Of a DNA stretch of 20,077 nt, positions 1-7,069 are shown in pieces. Origin of the DNA: Chloroflexota bacterium (GTDB taxonomy: Bacteria; Chloroflexota; Anaerolineae; Anaerolineales; Anaerolineaceae); NCBI GenBank assembly GCA_029265085.1, contig JAJUJY010000075.1:1-20077 (forward strand). Reading direction: 5' to 3'. The stretch's first letter is position 1. Each line of letters begins with the position of its first letter. The position numbers and the translations under genes were made by a program. The notes beneath the pieces were generated by a model. It worked only from the letters and a program-made list of their open reading frames with translations, was not told where the DNA came from and made no database searches.

Positions 1-1219
1 AATACTGTGCTGAATATTGTGCCGCCGAAACGTACATTCCCATCAAAATACGCAGCTTGGGCTGTAAGCCAAAGCCTTCATTGCGTGTGCGGCGGTACAT
101 CAGGCGCAGATCATTCGAGTCTTCCGGCGTGCGGTAACCGTACTTGACGCCGTCATAACGGTGCAGGTTGGAAGCCGCTTCCACCCGGCTGATCACAAAA
201 TAAGCCGGGATGCCGTAGCGCGTATTCGGCATCGGCACATCCTCAACAATCTCAGCGCCCATTTCCGCCAGCAGTTTCGCCGCACGGCGCACCGATTCCT
301 CGATCTCCGCGGGCAGCGCCCGTTCAGCATATTCACCCGTTTCAGGGTCCGGGAAGGTGATGCGGAAATAATCCAGGGAAAGACCAATACGCAAGCCGCG
401 CACACCCTGTTCCAGGGCTGCCATGTAATCCGGCACAGCCACATTGGCTGTGGTGCTGTCATGCGCATCCGGACCGGCAATCGCCTGGAGCATCAAGGCT
501 GCATCGGTGATATTCCGCGCCACCGGGCCGGGACAGTCCAACGAGGAGCCAAAAGCAATCAGGCCATAACGGGAAACGCGCCCATAAGTCGGCTTGACGC
601 CCACTACACCGCAAAAAGCGGCCGGTTGGCGAATGGACCCGGCAGTATCGGTTCCCAAAGACAGCGCCACCTCACCTGCCGCCACCGAAGCGGTGCTGCC
701 GCCCGAGGAACCGCCCGGTACATGCGCGGTATTCCAGGGGTTGCGCGGACTGGGCTGGTAAGCTGAGGATTCATTGGACGAGCCGTAGGTGAACTCATCC
801 AGGTTAACCTTGCCAAGCATCAACGCGCCAGCTTTTTCCATGCGCTCTACCGGTGTAGCGGTGTACGGCGCGACATAATTTGCCAAAATCTTGGATGCGG
901 CGGTTGAGGGAGTGTCTTTGACGCAAAAGATATCCTTGACCGAAAGAGGAATACCCGCCAGCAAGCCGGGATCTTCACCGGCAGCCAGCTTGCGGTCCAC
1001 CTCACGAGCCTGAGCGCGAGCGCGTTCAGCCGACAGGGTAATAAACGCATGCACTCGTTGTTTGTCTTCTTCGGTCAGTTCACCGGCATTCAGGCTGCCT
1101 GGCCGTCCATCCACTGCCTCAATCCGCTTCAAGCTCGAATCCAGGATTTCCTCCGCGGAAACCTGCTTCTGCCGCAGCAAGAGGCTTAATTCATATGCGG
1201 GGGTATCGCAAAGTTCCAT
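1..1219 (-). CDS. gatA: Glutamyl/aspartyl-tRNA(Gln/Asn) amidotransferase subunit A, C-terminus outside window
   Basis: This is the amidase subunit of GatCAB, which releases ammonia from glutamine to convert mischarged Glu-tRNA(Gln) or Asp-tRNA(Asn) in the cytoplasm. Reading the minus strand from the ATG at 1219 gives 406 uninterrupted residues to the left edge; the family is usually about 480-490, so roughly the last 80 are missing. The amidase-signature Ser-cisSer-Lys triad is visible: Lys95 in SVKDIF, Ser171 in PGGSSGGS and Ser195 in DTAGSIRQPA. The segment VVGVKPTYGRVSRYGL that follows is typical of GatA rather than of generic amidases. The ATG lies 6 bases after the gatC stop, so the two genes are co-transcribed. 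gatB is not in the window. No frameshift is seen. Confidence 0.97.
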   Translation of the reverse strand, partial: MELCDTPAYELSLLLRQKQVSAEEILDSSLKRIEAVDGRPGSLNAGELTEEDKQRVHAFITLSAERARAQAREVDRKLAAGEDPGLLAGIPLSVKDIFCVKDTPSTAASKILANYVAPYTATPVERMEKAGALMLGKVNLDEFTYGSSNESSAYQPSPRNPWNTAHVPGGSSGGSTASVAAGEVALSLGTDTAGSIRQPAAFCGVVGVKPTYGRVSRYGLIAFGSSLDCPGPVARNITDAALMLQAIAGPDAHDSTTANVAVPDYMAALEQGVRGLRIGLSLDYFRITFPDPETGEYAERALPAEIEESVRRAAKLLAEMGAEIVEDVPMPNTRYGIPAYFVISRVEAASNLHRYDGVKYGYRTPEDSNDLRLMYRRTRNEGFGLQPKLRILMGMYVSAAQYSAQY

Positions 1220-1225
1220 AAGCTG

Positions 1226-1546
1226 TTATTCCAATGTGGTATGGGGAATATCGGGGACGATGATATAGCCATCTTCGGCACGCGGTGCCTGGGCTAAAAT
1301 TTCGGCCGGATTTGGATACGGCAGCCAGACATCTTCGCGTGGAAGCGAACTATTCTGCACCGTATACGGCACCCCGTGTAGGCTGGCTGGAATGTCCGCA
1401 TCGACAGGGATTGCTTCCAGTTCATGGATCGCTTTTAGCTGATTGTTCAGCTCGCGGCGCAAATATTCGGCCTGGGCGGCATCCAGTTCTAATGCAGCCA
1501 ACCCGACCAGATGGTTAAAAGTCTCAACACTGATTTCTTCGTTCAT
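1226..1546 (-). CDS. gatC: Glutamyl/aspartyl-tRNA amidotransferase subunit C
   Basis: This 106-residue protein is the small subunit that wraps around GatA and stabilises the GatCAB complex. The N-terminus (ISVETFNHLVGLAALEL) matches the usual GatC opening with a conserved helix, followed by the Leu/Glu-rich helix containing LNNQLKAIHELEAIPVD and the C-terminal PREDV-like segment (LPREDVW) that inserts into GatA. Length is normal for the family (about 95-105). The start at 1546 is preferred over an upstream in-frame ATG at 1663 because similarity begins here and an AGGGT-like ribosome site lies just upstream. It is the first gene of a gatC-gatA pair. Confidence 0.95.
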   Translation of the reverse strand: MNEEISVETFNHLVGLAALELDAAQAEYLRRELNNQLKAIHELEAIPVDADIPASLHGVPYTVQNSSLPREDVWLPYPNPAEILAQAPRAEDGYIIVPDIPHTTLE

Positions 1547-1696
1547 TTTCGTTCTACCCTGTTTTGGGGAATATAAAAATGAAAGCTGCAGGTCAGCATC
1601 ATCTTTCCGTACTATCCTACCATAAAATTGAGTAAATATCGGCAGTCTGCCCGCACCATTCAAGGCTTTTACGTACTTTAATATGCCCCCCTTGGT

Positions 1697-1754
1697 CCCC
1701 CCATTTTCGGGGATTTATTTATTCCAGCCAATCCATACGCCCGAAAATGGGGGG
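1697..1754. repeat. 15-bp inverted repeat in a C/G-tract-rich intergenic region
   Basis: The stretch 1547-1859 has no credible gene. It contains a perfect 15-base inverted repeat, CCCCCCATTTTCGGG at 1697-1711 and its complement at 1740-1754, separated by 28 bases and flanked by further C and G tracts (1686-1692, 1763-1773). On RNA it would form a strong stem. Runs of this kind also occur at 10986-11045, with a shared GTCCCCCCA core on one strand or the other, so it may be a small dispersed element. It could alternatively be a local stem of no special function. Confidence 0.55.
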
Positions 1755-1792
1755 AAACTCGCAGGGAGGGGGGACTTCACAGCTTTTATCAT

Positions 1793-1826
1793 AAAAAATT
1801 CCCCACTTCGGACAGATAGCGGGGAA
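1793..1826 (-). terminator. Candidate intrinsic terminator of the Thr/Pro-rich gene
   Basis: On the minus strand, a TTCCCC/GGGGAA six-base stem (1821-1826 with 1799-1804) is followed directly by six T residues (1798-1793). It lies about 35 bases past the stop of the minus-strand gene ending at 1860. The loop is long (16 bases), so strength is uncertain. Confidence 0.5.
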
Positions 1827-1859
1827 CCCATCAAACGGAAGCAGAAGCCCGTTTACCGG

Positions 1860-2327
1860 TTATGGCGAAGGATAACCAGGTGTTTCCACCGTTGCAGTTT
1901 CCGTTGGCGCAGTCGTATTGGTCGGCGCCAGAGTATAGGTTGGCAGCTTGGTATAGGTTGGCTGCGGGGTGATCGTGGCCGTGCGGGTCGGCGTGCCGGT
2001 GTTGGTCGGTGTAGATGTGTGGGTGGGGGTCAGCGTGAAGGTTGCCAGACGGAAAGAAGTACTGCTGGGCACTGGTGTAGAAGAAGGCCGCAGCGTTCGC
2101 TCCGGCAGTGCTTGCTGCCCATCCCGTAAGGTTGGCGTCCAGGTTGGTGGAAGCTGGCGTAAAGTAGCCGTTGGTGACGGCAAAATCAGCAAAGAAGGCA
2201 GTTCGGGTGGTGGAAATGGATTCAACCCGGAATATGGATTAATAAAGATCACAGCCACAATAATCGCTGTAATCAATGTTGCCACAATCACCAGGATGGT
2301 GAGCAAATTCCACAAAGTATCTTTCAT
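1860..2327 (-). CDS. Membrane-anchored Thr/Pro-rich protein, unknown function
   Basis: This 155-residue protein has one hydrophobic helix near the N-terminus (about residues 5-30, LLTILVIVATLITAIIVAVIF), acting as a signal anchor, followed by an extracytoplasmic tail made almost wholly of Thr, Pro, Ser and Ala with TPT, PTNT and PTYT units. No catalytic or binding domain is visible. Such low-complexity Thr/Pro tails are common in Anaerolineae as O-glycosylatable stalks, but here the stalk carries no head. An AAAGGA site precedes the ATG. It is transcribed divergently from the GT39-type glycosyltransferase at 2492, which makes a glycosylation substrate relationship possible but unproven. Composition argues for a real gene, because the hydrophobic segment is correctly placed and upstream signals are good. 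Confidence 0.75.
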   Translation of the reverse strand: MKDTLWNLLTILVIVATLITAIIVAVIFINPYSGLNPFPPPELPSLLILPSPTATLRQLPPTWTPTLRDGQQALPERTLRPSSTPVPSSTSFRLATFTLTPTHTSTPTNTGTPTRTATITPQPTYTKLPTYTLAPTNTTAPTETATVETPGYPSP

Positions 2328-2406
2328 TTAATGCCCATCCTTTCCGTTATACCGCAATGCGCTGCGCGCAAGACGGCCTGTTAAACCTGGAATACCCCAC
2401 ATTGTC

Positions 2407-2434
2407 AGTATATCTAACTTTGCCGAACTGTCAA
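2407..2434 (-). promoter_or_regulatory. Promoter of the Thr/Pro-rich gene
   Basis: Minus strand: TTGACA (2434-2429), 16-base spacer, TATACT (2412-2407). This is close to the housekeeping sigma consensus and lies about 80 bases upstream of the ATG at 2327. It is divergent from the plus-strand promoter candidate at 2457. Confidence 0.75.
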
Positions 2435-2456
2435 GCAGCGCGCTCCGCTAACCTCA

Positions 2457-2465
2457 TGCTATAAT
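2457..2465 (+). promoter_or_regulatory. Extended -10 promoter candidate for the glycosyltransferase operon
   Basis: A perfect extended -10 element, TGCTATAAT, is present on the plus strand, 27 bases before the ATG at 2492. There is no convincing -35 box at 16-18 bases, as is tolerated with extended -10 promoters. Transcription would begin near 2472, just at the GGAAGG ribosome site. Confidence 0.55.
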
Positions 2466-2491
2466 CTTCCCAGGAAGGGACGTACCAAACC

Positions 2492-4816
2492 ATGCCCGTT
2501 GATGAACCCTCCCCTGTAGAGCCTATCGATCAGCCCCAACTCCCGCAGATTCAGCAAGAATCTGATTCGCAATTAAAGCTGCGGTTGGAGTTGGCTCCTG
2601 GCACGCGCCTGCAGGTCACGATCGAAGCACATGCCAGTGACGGCACACCGCTGGAGACCCATACCCTCACCATTCACGGGCAAGAAATACCTACCCCTGA
2701 CAGCTCTTCCGTTGCAGGTTCTTTGCCAGAATCGGGAGTTCCTGCACCGCCCCCCTGGATGCGCCCGTGGATTGCGCTGCGCAGTTTTCGCCTGACCTGG
2801 CAAAACAGCCTGTTCTTCCTGGCGCTGATCATCTACCTGGTTACCCGCCTGGCCGCTCTGACCGATTTTCCCATTTATTTTTTCACCGATGAAGCCGTAC
2901 AAACCGTGCTGGCCGCTGATTTTATCCGCGATGACCTGCACAGTTACACAAGCGAACTGCTGCCTACCTTTTTTGTTAACGGCAACCAGTATAACCTGTC
3001 AATTTCTGTTTACGCACAGATCTTGCCGTACCTTCTCTTTGGAAAATCTGTTTTTGCCACCCGCGCAGTCTCCGCAATTCTCTCCCTGTTGGCCGCACTG
3101 TGGGTTGGCCTGGCATTAAAAAATATTTACCAGAGCAAGGTCGGCTGGGCTGGGGTTCTGCTGGTTGCAGTCACACCCGTCTGGTTCCTGCACTCGCGCA
3201 CTGCCTTTGAAACCGTGCTGGCAACCACATTTTATGCCGGCTTTCTCTATTATTATTCCCTCTACCGCACCCGCTCCCCCAAATCGATCTACGCGGCAGT
3301 GATTCTGGGCGCGCTGGCCTTTTACAGCTACAGCCCGGCACAAATGGTGCTGGCGCTGACTACCCTCCTGCTGATCATCTCGGACGCCCGCTATCACTGG
3401 CAGCAGCGCAAATGGCTGCTGCGCGCGTTTGGGCTGGGTTTATTACTGGTTCTACCGTATATCCGGTTCTTGATCAACCATCCCGGCGAAAACCAACGCC
3501 ACATGCAAATTTTGAATTCGTACTGGATTCAAGACATCTCGGTTTGGCAAAAATTAGGCCAGTTCTTTACAGAATATCTGCGCGGGCTAAATCCTGTGTA
3601 TTGGTACAGTGCCGATCCGCCAGGATTAATCCGCCATGCCATGCGCGGCTACGGTCATCTGTGGCGCCCTGGCCTGCTGTTGTTTGTGCCCGGATTGATC
3701 CTCTGCTTGCGCCATTTTCGCCAGACCCAATACCGCCTGCCGCTGCTGGCATTATTGGCTGCGCCCAGCGGTGCCGCCCTGGCGGAATTGGGTGTGACCC
3801 GCGCCTTATTCATTATCATTCCAGTCGCCTGGATCAGCGGAATTGCCCTATCCGAACTGGCGGAATGGCTGGTGCGGGCAGTTCAGCCGCGCCTGCCGCG
3901 CTGGCCGCTGCGGGCAGCAGTCACTGGCATGTTATTCTTCCTGATCGCTTTCTCCGGCCTGCTGATGGCCCAGGATGCGGTTACAAACGGCCCGACCTGG
4001 TACGATGACTACGGTCTTTCCGGCCTGCAGTACGGCGGAGAGCACATCTTCCGTGCCATTCAAGATTATTTAGCTGAGCACCCCCAGACGCGCCTGATCT
4101 TCTCCCCTTCCTGGGCTAACGGCACCGATGTGATCGCACGGTTCTTTTTCTCCGATCCGCTGCCTTTTGAAATGGGCAGCATCGAAGGATACTTCATCGC
4201 TTACCAGGAGATTAAACCCACCGATCTGTTTGTGATGATTCCGGAGGAATTTAATAAAGTAAAAGAAAGTAATAAGTTCACCGATATCCAGGTAGAGCGA
4301 ATTGTCAATTATCCCAACGGCTCACCCGGTTTCTACTTCACCCGTCTGCGGTACGCAGATAACATCCTGGAAATTTTTGAAGCCGAACGCGCTCTACGGC
4401 GCGTGCTGATGCGCGAAATGGTCACCCTGCCGGACGGCAGCACCGCCGAAGCAGCCTTCTCACACCTGGATATGGGCGTAATTCAACATGCTTTTGACGG
4501 CAATGAAGACACCTTAATCCGCTCGCTGGAGGCCAACCCCCTGCGCATTGAATTAACCCTCCCCGCTGCCCGCACACTGAATGCAATTCGTGTGCGTGTG
4601 GGCGGCGTAGCCACGCGCCTGACTGTCAAAGCGTATGCCCCTGGCAGCCAGACTGCGCAGGAATTCAGCCAGGAAGTTCCATCCAGCCCAGCACCGCGCA
4701 ATATCGACCTCACGTTCCCTGCTGCGCTGGAAGCGGACCGCCTGGTCATCGAAGTTTTAAGCGTTAATGACCAGGAACCGGCGCATGTCCACTTATGGGA
4801 GGTCTGGTTAAAATGA
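2492..4816 (+). CDS. GT39/ArnT-like membrane glycosyltransferase with C-terminal soluble domain
   Basis: This is a 774-residue polytopic protein of the protein-mannosyltransferase/ArnT (GT-C fold) type, expected to transfer a sugar from a lipid-linked donor on the outer face of the membrane. After a roughly 100-residue, Pro-rich soluble N-terminus, transmembrane helices start near residue 105. The first outside loop carries the acidic motif FTDEA (Asp133-Glu134) expected of the catalytic site in PMT_2 enzymes. About a dozen hydrophobic segments follow to near residue 500, then a soluble region. The last 120 or so residues (HLDMGVIQHAFDGNEDTL onward, ending LWEVWLK) resemble a discoidin/F5-8C-type carbohydrate-binding beta-sandwich. 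It is first in an overlapping three-gene set, its stop sharing bases with the next ATG. The acceptor substrate is unknown. Confidence 0.8.
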   Translation: MPVDEPSPVEPIDQPQLPQIQQESDSQLKLRLELAPGTRLQVTIEAHASDGTPLETHTLTIHGQEIPTPDSSSVAGSLPESGVPAPPPWMRPWIALRSFRLTWQNSLFFLALIIYLVTRLAALTDFPIYFFTDEAVQTVLAADFIRDDLHSYTSELLPTFFVNGNQYNLSISVYAQILPYLLFGKSVFATRAVSAILSLLAALWVGLALKNIYQSKVGWAGVLLVAVTPVWFLHSRTAFETVLATTFYAGFLYYYSLYRTRSPKSIYAAVILGALAFYSYSPAQMVLALTTLLLIISDARYHWQQRKWLLRAFGLGLLLVLPYIRFLINHPGENQRHMQILNSYWIQDISVWQKLGQFFTEYLRGLNPVYWYSADPPGLIRHAMRGYGHLWRPGLLLFVPGLILCLRHFRQTQYRLPLLALLAAPSGAALAELGVTRALFIIIPVAWISGIALSELAEWLVRAVQPRLPRWPLRAAVTGMLFFLIAFSGLLMAQDAVTNGPTWYDDYGLSGLQYGGEHIFRAIQDYLAEHPQTRLIFSPSWANGTDVIARFFFSDPLPFEMGSIEGYFIAYQEIKPTDLFVMIPEEFNKVKESNKFTDIQVERIVNYPNGSPGFYFTRLRYADNILEIFEAERALRRVLMREMVTLPDGSTAEAAFSHLDMGVIQHAFDGNEDTLIRSLEANPLRIELTLPAARTLNAIRVRVGGVATRLTVKAYAPGSQTAQEFSQEVPSSPAPRNIDLTFPAALEADRLVIEVLSVNDQEPAHVHLWEVWLK

Positions 4817-5232
4817 GTGCCTCCTTACCCGCCGCCAAACGCCGCTCCTTTTGGCTGAAATTATTTCTGGCTGTATTGGTGATCCTTTGCCTTTCCGGCT
4901 GGGCGCGCCTGTATGAAGCCCTGCGCGATTGGGATCTATTCATCACAATTGGGATGCAGCCCGGCCCAGGCTACCTGGCCGTCACTGGCGCGTTGATTGG
5001 CGCAGGTTTTCTGCCCGCAATCGTGGGGATTTGGCTGCGCCGCCGGTGGAGCTGGGCCTTTGCGCGGATTCTCGTACTGGCCTGGGCGGCCTGGGATTGG
5101 ATTGACCGGTTGTGGATTTCCCGCGCCGAAACTCGCCTGGTCAACTGGCCGTTTGCACTCGGCCTTACCCTTGCTATTCTCGTCCTCGCCTTTCTGGTTT
5201 ATGGAAAGGAAGCCAAAAAAAATGAATCATAA
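4813..5232 (+). CDS. Small four-helix membrane protein, unknown function
   Basis: The protein has 139 residues with four predicted membrane helices: about 12-33 (FWLKLFLAVLVILCLSGWARL), 50-71, 80-102 and 108-128. It has no recognisable family motif. The start at 4813 is chosen because ATGA overlaps the stop of the glycosyltransferase, which is typical of translational coupling; an in-frame start at 4795 would overlap more and lacks support. The 3' end overlaps the following CYTH gene by 11 bases. The coupling suggests an accessory role for the glycosyltransferase or a membrane partner of the CYTH protein; neither can be read from the sequence. Confidence 0.8.
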   Translation: MSASLPAAKRRSFWLKLFLAVLVILCLSGWARLYEALRDWDLFITIGMQPGPGYLAVTGALIGAGFLPAIVGIWLRRRWSWAFARILVLAWAAWDWIDRLWISRAETRLVNWPFALGLTLAILVLAFLVYGKEAKKNES

Positions 5233-5836
5233 CGACCAGGAAATTGAGGTGAAATTTTACCTGGGCAATTTACCCGCCCTGGAAGAAAAACTGCGCGCAG
5301 CGGGCGCTGAATGTGTTCAGCCGCGTGTCTTTGAACGCAACCTGCGCTTTGACCTGCCAGACGGCAGCCTCACCCGCCAGCGCCGCGTACTGCGTCTACG
5401 GTCTGACCGCCAGGCCGTATTGACCTATAAAAGCCCGGCTCTTCCCGGCGAGACCGTCAGCATCCGCCAGGAAATTGAAGTTGTGGTCAGCGACTTTGAA
5501 GCAGCAAAACGTCTGTTAGAAGCCCTGGGCTACCAGGTAAGCGTCATTTACGAAAAATGGCGCGCCACCTACCGCCTGCCGGATGCGGAAATCGTCTTAG
5601 ACGAATTACCCTACGGCAATTTTTGTGAAATTGAAGGCACCAACTCCGAAGCCATCCAGACCCTGGCAAATCAGCTTGGACTGGACTGGTCAGCCCGAAT
5701 TTTAGAAAGCTACCTGGCCTTATTTGAGCGCCTAAAAACCAAACGCCAGCTAGCCCTGGAACATCTCAGTTTTGCCGAAGTGAGCAGCATTCCGGTAACG
5801 GCTGCGGATTTGGATCTGCGGCCAGCCGACCGATAA
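5222..5836 (+). CDS. CYTH-domain protein (class IV adenylate cyclase/thiamine-triphosphatase superfamily)
   Basis: This 204-residue protein starts with the CYTH signature ExExK (Glu7-Ile-Glu9-Val-Lys11) and carries the further beta-tunnel residues expected of the fold: LRLR (57-60), LTYK (67-70), RQEIE (82-86), KWR (112-114), LDELP (126-130) and FCEIEG (134-139). Such enzymes bind a triphosphate with divalent metal inside the tunnel; known members hydrolyse tripolyphosphate or thiamine triphosphate or cyclise ATP. The sequence resembles the CyaB-like branch, but activity cannot be told from it. The start at 5222 has an AAAGGAAG site nine bases upstream; a longer reading frame from 4997 is only a shadow through the previous gene. 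Confidence 0.88.
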   Translation: MNHNDQEIEVKFYLGNLPALEEKLRAAGAECVQPRVFERNLRFDLPDGSLTRQRRVLRLRSDRQAVLTYKSPALPGETVSIRQEIEVVVSDFEAAKRLLEALGYQVSVIYEKWRATYRLPDAEIVLDELPYGNFCEIEGTNSEAIQTLANQLGLDWSARILESYLALFERLKTKRQLALEHLSFAEVSSIPVTAADLDLRPADR

Positions 5837-5852
5837 AAAAACTACCAGAAAG

Positions 5853-5877
5853 GCTGCTGTGCATTTTGCACAAAGCA
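5853..5877. terminator. Weak hairpin between convergent genes, possible terminator
   Basis: TGTGC-ATTTT-GCACA (5858-5872) can extend over a small internal loop to GCT/AGC. It sits between the stops of the convergent genes ending at 5836 and 5919. A run of seven A (5834-5841 region) would give a T run on the minus strand, but about 15-20 bases away from the stem, so termination here is uncertain. Confidence 0.3.
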
Positions 5878-5918
5878 ACCGCTGGCAGTTTTAATCAGCA
5901 CTTGTTGGCTGGCTGCGT

Positions 5919-6326
5919 TTATTCAGGCAAAATCTCGTACTCGAAGGTGATTTCTGCCTTGCCGCGCACCGTTGCAGCCACAGAACAATATTTTTCCTCG
6001 GAAAGTTCAATCGCCTGCCGCACCGCTGTTTCAGTCAGACCAACACCGCGCAGCCGATACACCAGATGAATTTTCCGGAACGTCCAGGGTGGGTCCGCGT
6101 CCTGTTCACCTGACGCGGAAATTTCCAGGCTGGTCAACGTCAGGCGTTTCTTTTGCAAAATTTCCACCACATCCACGGCTGTGCAGGAGGCCAGCGCCAC
6201 CAGCAGCAGTTCGGATGGTTTCATGCCAACACCTTCATCCGGGGTTGAAAGCACAACCGAATGTTTTGTTGAGTCAACGCCAATAAATTGTTTGCCGCCA
6301 ATCCAACGTACGTTTGCAGATGCCAT
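5919..6326 (-). CDS. OsmC/YhfA-family thiol protein
   Basis: This 135-residue protein belongs to the OsmC superfamily of small cytoplasmic thiol proteins that reduce organic hydroperoxides or act on other sulfur compounds. The two reactive cysteines are visible: Cys48 in LLVALASCTAVDV at the start of the central helix, and Cys114 in EEKYCSVAATV. The GMKPSELLLVALASC segment is the family hallmark. Length fits the short YhfA-like branch. A strong AAAAAGGAG site precedes the ATG. It is the last gene of a three-gene set after a CsoR/CstR-type repressor (12-base gap), so control by that repressor is likely, and a role in reactive sulfur or hydroperoxide handling is a reasonable inference. Confidence 0.9.
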   Translation of the reverse strand: MASANVRWIGGKQFIGVDSTKHSVVLSTPDEGVGMKPSELLLVALASCTAVDVVEILQKKRLTLTSLEISASGEQDADPPWTFRKIHLVYRLRGVGLTETAVRQAIELSEEKYCSVAATVRGKAEITFEYEILPE

Positions 6327-6338
6327 GCAGACTCCTTT

Positions 6339-6623
6339 TTAGGGCGTTTTGCCCAATAATTCAATCAGTTCGTCAACCAACTGCTCGCGGCTTTCCCGGT
6401 CGGTATTCTGATCCAGATTATCAACCAGGCACCCGGATACATACGATTTCAGATAAAGCATTGTCACACTTTGCACCGCCGAACGAATTGCACTCAACTG
6501 CTGCAGCACTTCCCGGCAGTCGCGTTCTTCATCGACCATTGTACATACACCACGTACCTGGCCTTCAATCCGGTGCAGCCGGTTTAATAAATGATCTTTT
6601 GCATGTTGGTCAACCACTTTCAT
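6339..6623 (-). CDS. CsoR/CstR-family transcriptional repressor (DUF156)
   Basis: This 94-residue all-helical regulator has the family core HRIEGQVRGV (17-26) and the Cys36 motif RDCREVLQQLSAIRSAV. In CsoR proper, Cu(I) is bound by Cys36, His61 and Cys65. Here Cys36 and Cys65 are kept but position 61 is Tyr (SYVSGC). Loss of the His with both Cys kept is the pattern of CstR, which senses persulfide by Cys-Cys crosslinking, so a persulfide or thiol sensor is more likely than a copper sensor. It lies between an FmdB-like gene and an OsmC-family gene. A palindrome overlapping the operon promoter (6905-6925) is a good candidate for its operator, giving negative autoregulation. Confidence 0.92.
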   Translation of the reverse strand: MKVVDQHAKDHLLNRLHRIEGQVRGVCTMVDEERDCREVLQQLSAIRSAVQSVTMLYLKSYVSGCLVDNLDQNTDRESREQLVDELIELLGKTP

Positions 6624-6644
6624 TCGCTACCGTCCACCTTTCGC

Positions 6645-6661
6645 CACCTGTCACGCAGGTG
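6645..6661 (-). other. Intergenic hairpin between FmdB-like and repressor genes
   Basis: A perfect CACCTG-TCACG-CAGGTG inverted repeat lies between the FmdB-like stop (6675) and the repressor ATG (6623). There is no T run, so it is not a simple terminator; it may affect mRNA stability or translation of the repressor. Confidence 0.4.
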
Positions 6662-6674
6662 ATATTTATCCAGC

Positions 6675-6881
6675 TCAGGTAAACCGCCCTGATCCGCCGC
6701 AGCTGCTGGAACTGCTGCCGCCTGTACTGCCCGTTGTGCTGCTGGCAAAAATCGAAACCAGCTTGTGCGTCTCTTTGCTCTGGCAAACCGGGCATTCAGG
6801 ACGTTGATTTTGCTCGCTGAAGCGGATCATTTTCTCAAACTTTTCCCCGCAAGCATCACATTGATACTCGTATAATGGCAT
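6675..6881 (-). CDS. FmdB-family zinc-ribbon protein
   Basis: This 68-residue protein opens with MPLYEYQCDACGEKFE, the standard FmdB_1/CxxC_CxxC_SSSS start, and holds one zinc ribbon made of Cys8-x2-Cys11 and Cys30-x2-Cys33. It then ends in a Gly/Ser tail with SSSSSCGG, also family-typical. The function of the family is poorly known (named from a putative regulator near amide/formamide operons). The start at 6881 is set by a GGGAGGT site nine bases upstream; an earlier start would bury that site. It is the first gene of the operon with the CsoR/CstR repressor and OsmC protein. The Cys-rich zinc ribbon fits a thiol-stress setting, by inference only. Confidence 0.9.
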   Translation of the reverse strand: MPLYEYQCDACGEKFEKMIRFSEQNQRPECPVCQSKETHKLVSIFASSTTGSTGGSSSSSCGGSGRFT

Positions 6882-6904
6882 AGAAAGGCAACCTCCCAAT
6901 CAAG

Positions 6905-6925
6905 ATATACTCCCCTAGAGTATAT
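6905..6925. promoter_or_regulatory. Probable CsoR/CstR operator palindrome
   Basis: ATATACTC-CCCTA-GAGTATAT: eight-base perfect arms (6905-6912 and 6918-6925) around a C-rich centre. CsoR-family operators typically have A/T-rich outer arms and a G/C tract at the centre. The right arm contains the -10 box of the operon that encodes the repressor, so binding would block RNA polymerase. Confidence 0.7.
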
Positions 6926-6947
6926 TAGTTTTCACTTGTTCTGTCAA
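6919..6947 (-). promoter_or_regulatory. Promoter of the fmdB-like/repressor/osmC-like operon
   Basis: Minus strand: perfect TTGACA (6947-6942), 17-base spacer, TATACT (6924-6919). Transcription would start near 6912, about 30 bases before the ATG at 6881. The -10 box is inside the palindrome at 6905-6925. Confidence 0.85.
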
Positions 6948-7006
6948 TCACAAACGATCGACATTTTGGAAAGGTCATTTCGAAAATGAGAATATCCCGC
7001 CCCAAC

Positions 7007-7034
7007 TTGTTTTGTTGATAATATCGATTATACT
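7007..7034 (+). promoter_or_regulatory. Promoter candidate for the DegV-family gene
   Basis: TTGTTT (7007-7012), 16-base spacer, TATACT (7029-7034), about 35 bases before the ATG at 7070. The -35 box is a partial match. Confidence 0.5.
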
Positions 7035-7069
7035 CAGAACATTATAAACTTACCAAAGAGGAGACACCT

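Noticed and set aside
161..766. Plus-strand open frame of about 200 codons
   Set aside because: It is antisense to the intact gatA frame and has Arg/His-rich shadow composition.
1547..1663. Longer GatC start
   Set aside because: Extra 39 residues have no similarity to GatC, and a ribosome site lies before the ATG at 1546.
4997..5221. Long N-terminal extension of the CYTH frame
   Set aside because: Lies out of frame within the four-helix membrane protein; the CYTH signature starts directly after the ATG at 5222.
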